Source: Kutzneria buriramensis
GTDB lineage: Bacteria; Actinomycetota; Actinomycetes; Mycobacteriales; Pseudonocardiaceae
Reading direction: 5' to 3'
Length of the DNA: 64,000 nucleotides
Assembly (NCBI RefSeq): GCF_043575855.1
Contig: NZ_CP144375.1
Span: forward strand, 5,704,001 to 5,768,000
The notes below the pieces were generated by a model. It was not told the DNA's origin and did no database searches. It saw only the letters and a program-made list of their open reading frames with translations. The first letter of the stretch is position 1; each line of letters begins with the position of its first letter. Positions 44,433-51,579 of the stretch are shown piece by piece. A program made the position numbers and the translations under genes.

Positions 44433-45197
44433 ATGAACCGGTACGAGCGGCTCAACTCGCTGCTGGAGCTGCTCGCCGAGCGCGGTCGGATCGAGGTCGA
44501 CGACATCGCCGAGGAGCTCGACGTGTCCGCCGCGACCATCCGCCGCGACCTCGACCACCTCGCCGAGCAGCAGCTGCTGACCCGGACCCGCGGCGGCGCC
44601 GTGGCCCACGCCGTGTCCTACGACCTGCCGCTGCGCTACAAGACCGCCCGGCACGCCGACGACAAGCTGCGCATCGCCAAGGCGGCCGCCGCGCTGGTCA
44701 CCAAGGGATCCGTGGTCGGGCTGAACGGCGGCACCACCGCCACCGAGGTGGCCCGCGCGCTGGCCGCCCGCACCGACCTGGACCTCACCATCGTCACCAA
44801 CGCCCTGAACATCGCCAACGAGCTGGCCGTCCGGCAGCAGATCAAGCTGGTGGTCACCGGCGGCGTGGTGCGGCCGCAGTCGTACGAGCTGATCGGGCCG
44901 CTGGCCCGGATGATCCCCGCGGAGCTGACGCTGGACGTCATCTTCCTCGGCGTCGACCACCTCGACCCCCAGCACGGCGCGACGGCCAGCAACGAGGGCG
45001 AGGCGGCCATCAACCGGCTGCTCACCGAGCGCTCCGGGCGGGTGGTGGCCGTGACGGACTCGTCCAAGCTGGGCGGGGCCGCGTTCGTGCGGATCTGCGC
45101 CGTCGAGGACATCGACGTGCTGATCACCGACGTGCACGCCGACGAGGCCATGGTCGCGCAGTTCCGCGACCGTGGCCTCGAGGTTCAGCTGGTCTAG
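44433..45197 (+). CDS. DeoR family regulator of the amino-sugar operon
   Basis: The protein has 254 residues from ATG 44433, preceded by AAGGGGAT; ATG 44418 overlaps the candidate operator. The helix-turn-helix is RYERLNSLLELLAERGRIEV, then DDIAEELDVSAATIRRDLD and TRTRGGAVAHA. The DeoR C-terminal sensor has VGLNGGTTATEVARAL and TIVTNALNIANEL for a phosphosugar ligand, then VVAVTDSSKLG. Divergent from SIS-ROK-nagA, so it probably senses an amino-sugar phosphate from that pathway. It converges on the sigma-factor gene with a 4-base stop overlap. Confidence 0.92.
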   Translation: MNRYERLNSLLELLAERGRIEVDDIAEELDVSAATIRRDLDHLAEQQLLTRTRGGAVAHAVSYDLPLRYKTARHADDKLRIAKAAAALVTKGSVVGLNGGTTATEVARALAARTDLDLTIVTNALNIANELAVRQQIKLVVTGGVVRPQSYELIGPLARMIPAELTLDVIFLGVDHLDPQHGATASNEGEAAINRLLTERSGRVVAVTDSSKLGGAAFVRICAVEDIDVLITDVHADEAMVAQFRDRGLEVQLV

Positions 45198-45751
45198 TTG
45201 GCCATCGCCTTCTGGAGGGCGTCCAGGGCACGGCTGGCGGTGGACTTGACCGTGCCCTTGGAGATGCCGGTGGCCTCGGCGATCTCGGCCTCGGACAGGT
45301 CCCCGTAGTAGCGCAGGACCAGCACCTCGCGCTGCCGCGGCGGCAGCTTGGCCAGCGCGTTGACCACGGCCTGGTGCTCGGCCGTCAGCATCGCCAGGCT
45401 CTCCGCGGAACGGGCGTTGGCGGTGTGCGGCGGCGTGTAGTCGCGGGCCGTCTTGCGGCGCCGCAGCACCGACCGGCTGCCGTTGACCACGGCCGTGCGC
45501 AGGTAGCCGACCGCGGCCTGGGCGTCCCGCAGGCCACCCCAGTTGCGGTGCAGGCCGGTGAAGGCCTCCTGCACCACGTCCTCGGCCGTCGCCGGCTCGT
45601 CGACCAGCAGGATCGCCAGCCGGACCAGGCGCATCCGGTGCTGGCGGTACAGATCCTCCAAGGTCAGCGGGGCAGCCGTGGAGGGCTCGGGGCCGTCCAC
45701 CGCCCGCAGGTGGGAGAAGGTCCGCTCGACGCTGTTCGACTGCACGTCCAC
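45194..45751 (-). CDS. ECF-type sigma factor (SigE family)
   Basis: The protein has 185 residues from GTG 45751, which follows TATTCT by 7 bases; ATG 45778 would add nine. Region 2 is LYRQHRMRLVRLAILLVD with EPATAEDVVQEAFTGLH; region 4 is LPPRQREVLVLRYYGDLS and EAEIAEATGISKGTVKSTAS. The linker SRSVLRRRKTARDY is typical of the actinobacterial SigE family. No anti-sigma gene is adjacent, unlike most ECF pairs, so control could be through an unlinked factor. It is divergent from the YciI-like gene. Confidence 0.9.
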   Translation of the reverse strand: MDVQSNSVERTFSHLRAVDGPEPSTAAPLTLEDLYRQHRMRLVRLAILLVDEPATAEDVVQEAFTGLHRNWGGLRDAQAAVGYLRTAVVNGSRSVLRRRKTARDYTPPHTANARSAESLAMLTAEHQAVVNALAKLPPRQREVLVLRYYGDLSEAEIAEATGISKGTVKSTASRALDALQKAMAN

Positions 45752-45758
45752 GGCGGCG

Positions 45759-45764
45759 AGAATA
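45759..45764 (-). promoter_or_regulatory. Putative -10 box of leaderless transcript (sigma factor)
   Basis: On the minus strand TATTCT is followed by 7 bases and GTG 45751. Confidence 0.45.
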
Positions 45765-45815
45765 CCCAACAGGTGCATTAGGTTGGCCGTCGAACGCTCA
45801 CTACGGAGGTATGCC

Positions 45816-46097
45816 GTGCCCAAGTTCGCCGTCGAGTACAGCTACATCGAGGACGTGCCGCGTCGGCACGCCGTCCGACCGGCGCACCGCGAGTACCTGG
45901 GCACGCTGGTCGACACAGGTGCGCTGCTCGCCGCCGGGGCCTGGACCGCCGACGACGGCGCGCTGCTGCTGTTCGACGCCGACGACGAGGCGACCGTCCA
46001 GGGTTACCTGGACAACGACCCGTACAAGGCGGCCGAGGTGATCTCGGCGACCAAGATCACGCCGTGGAACGCGGTGCTCGGCACCTGGGTGAGCTGA
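45816..46097 (+). CDS. YciI-like protein
   Basis: The protein has 93 residues: a ferredoxin-like dimeric alpha/beta barrel with FAVEYSYIEDVPRRHAVRPA, HREYLGTLVDTGALLAAGAW, LLLFDADDEATVQGYLDNDP and ITPWNAVLG. YCII domains have a conserved His/Asp pair and unclear chemistry; some are chlorohydrolase-like and many accompany sigma factors. GTG 45816 has GGAGG 6 bases upstream. It faces the ECF sigma gene across about 65 bp. The hairpin element 46118-46243 starts 20 bases after the stop. Confidence 0.85.
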   Translation: MPKFAVEYSYIEDVPRRHAVRPAHREYLGTLVDTGALLAAGAWTADDGALLLFDADDEATVQGYLDNDPYKAAEVISATKITPWNAVLGTWVS

Positions 46098-46117
46098 GTT
46101 AGCCCCGCCAAGTAGCC

Positions 46118-46243
46118 GCGAGGCCGCGCCGGTGCCTGGACCGCAGCCGGATTTCGCCCGCCGCCACGCGACGCACCCACCGCCTGAACTGATGCGGCGG
46201 GCTAAATCCGGCCAGGGAAGGCACCGGTCACGAGCGGCCTCGC
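46118..46243 (+). other. Nested hairpin element A (candidate structured RNA)
   Basis: Four helices nest in 126 bases: P1 GCGAGGCCGC/GCGGCCTCGC (46118, 46234), P2 GCCGGTGCCT/AGGCACCGGT with one G-T pair (46128, 46219), P3 GCCGGATTT/AAATCCGGC (46146, 46204), P4 GCCCGCCGC/GCGGCGGGC (46156, 46194). Between P2 and P3 lies an asymmetric internal loop GGACCGCA opposite CAGGGA. The same plan, with changed but still paired stems and the same loop, occurs in element B (56436-56536, minus strand). It follows the YciI-like gene and overlaps the 3' end of the opposing SDR gene. Confidence 0.75.
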
Positions 46244-47157
46244 TCCGCGCGGAACGCGCGGCGTTCAGCACTGTCGAAGCCGGCGGCCCCGCCGGGGCCG
46301 ACCGGCCGGGACGCCTCCGCGCCGCGGGCCTTGACGTCGTCCAGCGCCGCCTGGTCGGCGTCCTTCGCGCCCATCGCGGCGATCGGCAGCGACAGCTGGT
46401 TGACGACGCCGCGGAACAGCTTCAGGCCGCCGACCCAGCCCGGCACGTGGATCGCCCGGGCCCGGCGGCGGATGCCCAGCACCACGGCCTTGCCCACGTC
46501 GGAGACCTGGTAGGTGCGGCCCATCGGGCCGGGCAGCCGGCTGCGCATCTTGCCGAACACCGGGTGCCGGTCGGCGCTGGTGACCATGTCCGTGGCGATC
46601 CATGAGAAGTACGCGGTGCCGACGTCCACGCCGAGATGGCGGACCTCTGCCCGCAGGCTGTCGGCGAAGGCGTCCACGCCCGCCTTGCTGGCCGCGTAGG
46701 CCGCCATGCCGGGGGCGTGCGTGATGGCCGCCAGCGACGACACCACCAGGCAGTAACCGCGGCTGGCGATGAGGTGCGGCAGGGTGACCCGCACCGTCCG
46801 CCACACGCCGAGCAGGTTGATCTCGATGGTCCGCTCGAACGCTGCCGGGTCGATGGAACGGACGAAGCCGGTGGCCGCGATGCCGGCGTTGGCCATCACG
46901 ACGTCGATGCGGCCATAGCGGTCCACCACGCCGGCCACCGCCGCCTCCATGGCCGCCCAGTCCGTGACGTCGGCCTCCCAGGCGCCGGCCTCCGGCCCGC
47001 ACTCCTTGGCGGTGGCCTCCAGCTGCTCCCGCTCCAACCCGACCAGCGCGACCTTCGCCCCCAGCGCCGCCAGGCGCCGGGCCGTCTCGGCCCCGATCCC
47101 GCGGGCCGCGCCCGTGATCAGCACCACCTTGCCGGCCAGCGTGTTGTCCGTGCCCAC
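46228..47157 (-). CDS. Short-chain dehydrogenase/reductase
   Basis: The protein has 309 residues. VVLITGAARGIGAETARRLA is the NAD(P) motif at residue 11, ANAG lies near residue 90, the catalytic Ser in LVVSSLAAI near residue 140, and YAASK near residue 153. LVGLEREQL after the second strand gives no Asp or Arg clue to cofactor. The C-terminus is long and polar. The palindrome at 47205-47221 is 48 bp upstream. Its last residues are coded within hairpin element A. The substrate is unknown; the group often handles long-chain alcohols or sterols. Confidence 0.87.
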   Translation of the reverse strand: MGTDNTLAGKVVLITGAARGIGAETARRLAALGAKVALVGLEREQLEATAKECGPEAGAWEADVTDWAAMEAAVAGVVDRYGRIDVVMANAGIAATGFVRSIDPAAFERTIEINLLGVWRTVRVTLPHLIASRGYCLVVSSLAAITHAPGMAAYAASKAGVDAFADSLRAEVRHLGVDVGTAYFSWIATDMVTSADRHPVFGKMRSRLPGPMGRTYQVSDVGKAVVLGIRRRARAIHVPGWVGGLKLFRGVVNQLSLPIAAMGAKDADQAALDDVKARGAEASRPVGPGGAAGFDSAERRAFRAERGRS

Positions 47158-47661
47158 GTGTGCCTCCTCGGATGGCTCCTCCGAGCACGGTAGCCCAACC
47201 TACTGCCAGTAAGCTACTGGCGAGTTCAATACGATGACCGGTCCGGATTTCCGAGAAGTGGGCCTCGACCTCGACATATGTGTCGGCCGGGGTGAACGAT
47301 GTTTTCCGGCGTGTCGGCCAGGTCGGACGGGACGCGCCAAGGTCCGATCTTCCGATCTTCACCGGCATTCGAACATAGCGCTGAAGCAGCCCGCGCTGCC
47401 GGGTGTGATCACCCCGATCGGGCCGTCCGACCCGAACTTGGGGTCACCCCTTTGCGGATCGGCCCTGCGACCGTACGATCACGGAAAGTCAACTGTGAAT
47501 GACGCGATCGATATCTGAACGAGCTGGGTTGACGGGATTTCGCTGGCTACGGTGAGAGAGGAAGAGCCTGCCAGGGGTGACGGGCTACCGGACGAAACGA
47601 CAGGAAACGAACTGTCTCCGCTACTGGGAGGGCGGGGTACGGGGGAGACGAGGGGCGCAAG
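47158..47661. promoter_or_regulatory. Intergenic region between divergent SDR and MFS genes
   Basis: This 504-bp stretch is less GC-rich than its surroundings. It holds the palindrome GCCAGTA-AGC-TACTGGC at 47205-47221, whose arms resemble the site at 8595-8610. A small inverted repeat CGACA/TGTCG lies near 47270. No coding sequence with convincing codon use or family similarity is present. The long leader before the MFS gene suggests post-initiation control or an upstream promoter; TTGACG near 47530 is a possible -35. Confidence 0.55.
47205..47221. promoter_or_regulatory. Palindromic operator upstream of SDR gene
   Basis: GCCAGTA and TACTGGC, 7-bp perfect arms with a 3-base spacer, 48 bp upstream of the SDR start. 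The TTACTGG half-site also occurs at 8595-8610. Confidence 0.6.
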
Positions 47662-48897
47662 TTGGAGGGGACCGGGCGCGCTGCCAGGTACCGGGACGTT
47701 TTCGCCAACGGCGAGTTCCGGGCCTTGTGGCTGGCCGAGCTCATTTCCACCGCGGGTGACCAGGTCGCCCGGGTTGCTTTGTCACTTCTTGTGTTCGATC
47801 GAACACGCTCCGCTGCCCTGGCCGCGCTGACCTTTGCTTTGACGATGCTGCCCGCATTGTTCGGGCCATTGCTCGCCGGCCTCGCCGATCGTTATCCGCG
47901 ACGCACCGTGATGATCTGCGCGGATCTGTGCCGGGCGACGCTGATGGGGATCATGGCTATCCCCGGCGTTTCGCTTCCGTCGCTGTTTCTCCTTCTTTTC
48001 GCCACTCAACTTCTGGGTTCGCCGTCGAATGCGGCGCGTGGGGCTCTGTTGGCCGATGTTCTTGCGGGCGACGAGCTCACCGTCGGGCAGAGCCTGCGGG
48101 CGGTGGTCGGCCAGATCTCCCAGGTCGCCGGATTCGCCGCCGGCGGCTTCCTGGTCACGCTGCTCACCCCGTACGGCGCGCTCGCGGTGAACGCCGCGAG
48201 CTTCGCCGCCTCCGCCGCGCTGATCTTCGTCGGCGTGCGGACCCGCCCGGCCGCCGGGTCGGCGGATGGCGAGCAGGTGTCGCTGTGGACCTCGACCCAT
48301 CGCGGCGCCCGGCTGATCTGGGCGGACAGCCAGCTGCGCACGCTGGCGCTGATGATCTGGATGATCGGCCTGCCGGTCGCCGCGGAGGGTCTGGTCGTGC
48401 CCTACCTGTCGGCGCTGGCCCACACGCCGACGCCGGATCCGGTCTACGTGGGGTGGCTGCTCGCGGCCACCCCGGTGGGCGCCATCGTCGGCGCCCTGGT
48501 GATCACCCGCATGCCGCCGGAACAACGGCTGCGGTTGATCGGTCCGCTGGCGGCTCTGTCCGGACTGCCGCTATTCATCTGCGCGCTGGAGCCCAATCTC
48601 GTGGTCTCCTGCGTGCTGTTCGCGCTGTCGGGGGTGGCCGCGTCCTACATGGTGGTCGCGCCGCCCGCATTCATTCAGCGCACGCCCGTCGTCGGCAGGG
48701 GGCAGGCGATCGGGTTGATGTCATCGGGAGCGATTGCCGCGCAAGGCATTGCGGTGGCGCTCGCGGGTGTGCTCGCGGATCGCTTGGGGCCTTCGGCCAC
48801 CATCGCGATCGCCGGGCTGGCGGCCGTGGTCGCCGGTATCGGGCTGACAGTCGCTTGGCGACGGAGCCGGTTGCACGAGGTGGGTCATGCTGCCTAG
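47662..48897 (+). CDS. MFS transporter (MFS_3 / macrolide-exporter-like)
   Basis: The protein has 411 residues with 12 helices. Features: FRALWLAELISTAGDQVARV, AGLADRYPRRTVMICADLCR (motif A), NAARGALLADVLAGDE and WLLAATPVGAIVGALVI. The family includes MefA-like macrolide exporters and enterobactin exporter EntS; substrates cannot be told from sequence. Start TTG 47662 is supported by GAGGGG 10 bases upstream and by the conserved YRDVFANGEFRALWLAE opening. The gene stands alone after a long leader and ends at a strong hairpin. Confidence 0.82.
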   Translation: MEGTGRAARYRDVFANGEFRALWLAELISTAGDQVARVALSLLVFDRTRSAALAALTFALTMLPALFGPLLAGLADRYPRRTVMICADLCRATLMGIMAIPGVSLPSLFLLLFATQLLGSPSNAARGALLADVLAGDELTVGQSLRAVVGQISQVAGFAAGGFLVTLLTPYGALAVNAASFAASAALIFVGVRTRPAAGSADGEQVSLWTSTHRGARLIWADSQLRTLALMIWMIGLPVAAEGLVVPYLSALAHTPTPDPVYVGWLLAATPVGAIVGALVITRMPPEQRLRLIGPLAALSGLPLFICALEPNLVVSCVLFALSGVAASYMVVAPPAFIQRTPVVGRGQAIGLMSSGAIAAQGIAVALAGVLADRLGPSATIAIAGLAAVVAGIGLTVAWRRSRLHEVGHAA

Positions 48898-48922
48898 GCG
48901 GGCCGATGGACATCGGCCCGCC
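48897..48922. terminator. MFS terminator, 11-bp stem
   Basis: GGCGGGCCGAT at 48897-48907 pairs perfectly with 48912-48922 around a 4-base loop. It begins at the last base of the MFS stop codon. Confidence 0.85.
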
Positions 48923-49113
48923 TCGCCACGGCGTAAGAGCTCCTCTAGCTGGGCTCCCAGCCTCTGGGCGGCGACACCGTCATCAGACGCACCCCCTCCC
49001 GAGCAGGCATTGCGCGCTTCGCCGCAGTCAGTGTGCACGCCCACTACGCAGTTTGCCAGCCATGCAACTAGCGCCGATGCGTATTCGTGTTCCACCGTCC
49101 CGAGGGGGTCTCA

Positions 49114-50406
49114 ATGCTCAGCACTCACGTGAGGTCCATGTTCTCCGGATGGCAGCTGTTCCAGGTGCCACGGCGGGCGGTCGGATACTTGTTGGCGGTT
49201 GATGCGCTCGCGCTACTAATCGTATTGATATCCACACTCCAGGTGACGGTCACTGTTAGTGAAATTGTGACTGCGAGTGTGCTCGCCGGTTGTGGCGTGG
49301 CTCATACAGAACTCGCGAGCACTATCGAAAAAGCGCGCCGGGCCGTTGCCGGACAGGGGCACGTCGACCTCGCGTCGGTCTGGGTCTTCGCGGGCGTCCT
49401 GCTCCTGCCGACCCCGCTGGCGGCCGCGGTCATCGCGGTGATCTACGCGCACTATCAGTGGCGCAACCCGTTCGTCGCGTGGCACCGCCGCGTGTTCGGC
49501 ATCAGCGTCATGATCATTGCCGGCAAGGTCGCCGCGATGCTGCTCGATCTGGTCGGCGGCGCCGGTCACCTGTTCGGCCCGACCATCGCGCCGCTGACCG
49601 TGTTGGTCGTGGTGGCCGCTCTGGTCACGTTCAGTGCGCTGGATGTCGCGATGATCGCTATTCGCGTGTTGCTCTACGGCACCCCCGGCGTGACCGTGCG
49701 CAAGGGCTTCAGCGATCCCTCCAAGCACATGCTGGAGATTTCGACCCTGTTCTACGGAGCATTGCTCGCCTTTGCGCTGTCCTACAGCCCGGCGCTGGTC
49801 GTGCTCGCGCTGCCGCCGGTGCTCATGCTGCACCGCTCCGTGCTGCTCAAGCAGGTCGAGGAGAAGGCGCGCAAGGACAGCAAGACCGGCCTGCTCAACA
49901 GCGAGGGTTGGCACGAGCGGGCGAACCGTGAGCGTTCCCGCGCGGTCCGCGCCAGCGAGACCTTCGGCCTGCTGATGGTCGACCTCGACCACTTCAAGCG
50001 GGTCAACGACACCTACGGGCACGTGGCCGGCGACGCGGTGCTCAAGGCGGTGGCGGACGCCATCTCCAAGGAGGTCCGCGACTACGACGCGGTCGGCCGC
50101 TTCGGCGGCGAGGAGTTCGTGGTGCTGCTGCCGGGCATGAGCGACGACGACGGCGTCGGCGTCGCCGAACGGATCCGACACGCGGTGACGCAGTTGGTGG
50201 TGGAGGCCCCGGTCGAGGGCGCGACGACCGTCATCAGGAACCTGTCGGCGTCGATCGGGGTGTCGACGTTCCCGGCTGCCGGTGACGACATAGAACCCTT
50301 GCTCCTGGCGGCGGATGCGGCCCTCTATCAAGCGAAGAACGGGGGGCGGAACCAAGTGGTGAGTTCCACGGCCCTGGTCAAACCCGTGCTGGCGGTCGCG
50401 GCCTGA
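49114..50406 (+). CDS. Membrane-bound diguanylate cyclase (GGDEF protein)
   Basis: The protein has 430 residues from ATG 49114, which has GAGGGGG upstream. Residues 20-250 contain about six to seven helices of an unclassified sensor. The GGDEF domain starts at DSKTGLLNSEGW near residue 262; FGLLMVDLDHFKRVNDTYGH binds metal and GTP, and the active loop is RFGGEEFVVLLPG. An inhibitory RxxD site is not obvious in the four residues before the loop (DYDAVG). It makes c-di-GMP, which in actinomycetes controls development. No EAL domain is attached. Confidence 0.9.
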   Translation: MLSTHVRSMFSGWQLFQVPRRAVGYLLAVDALALLIVLISTLQVTVTVSEIVTASVLAGCGVAHTELASTIEKARRAVAGQGHVDLASVWVFAGVLLLPTPLAAAVIAVIYAHYQWRNPFVAWHRRVFGISVMIIAGKVAAMLLDLVGGAGHLFGPTIAPLTVLVVVAALVTFSALDVAMIAIRVLLYGTPGVTVRKGFSDPSKHMLEISTLFYGALLAFALSYSPALVVLALPPVLMLHRSVLLKQVEEKARKDSKTGLLNSEGWHERANRERSRAVRASETFGLLMVDLDHFKRVNDTYGHVAGDAVLKAVADAISKEVRDYDAVGRFGGEEFVVLLPGMSDDDGVGVAERIRHAVTQLVVEAPVEGATTVIRNLSASIGVSTFPAAGDDIEPLLLAADAALYQAKNGGRNQVVSSTALVKPVLAVAA

Positions 50407-50538
50407 ACCTGGCCATGTCGCTCCGTCGGCGTTGACTGTATCGTTCCAGCGTGCGGGCGCGCGCGGGCGCTTCGCCGCCGCCGCGTCCCTCGTAGGATGG
50501 TGCGCGGACAACGTCGAAATCCCGAGGAGTGACGACCG

Positions 50539-51570
<1,032 letters not shown>

Positions 51571-51579
51571 GTCCGGAGT

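Noticed and set aside
46118..46243. Insertion sequence or MITE with terminal inverted repeats
   Set aside because: No target-site duplication was seen at either element A or B, and the inverted repeats extend inward as several nested stems, which fits a folded RNA or hairpin repeat better.
47234..47518. Possible 94-residue protein in the SDR-MFS gap
   Set aside because: No ribosome site, no recognised domain, and codon third positions lack the strong G/C preference of true genes here.
48923..49113. Riboswitch ahead of the GGDEF gene
   Set aside because: The 190-base leader has some short stems, but no c-di-GMP riboswitch core or other known aptamer pattern was recognised.
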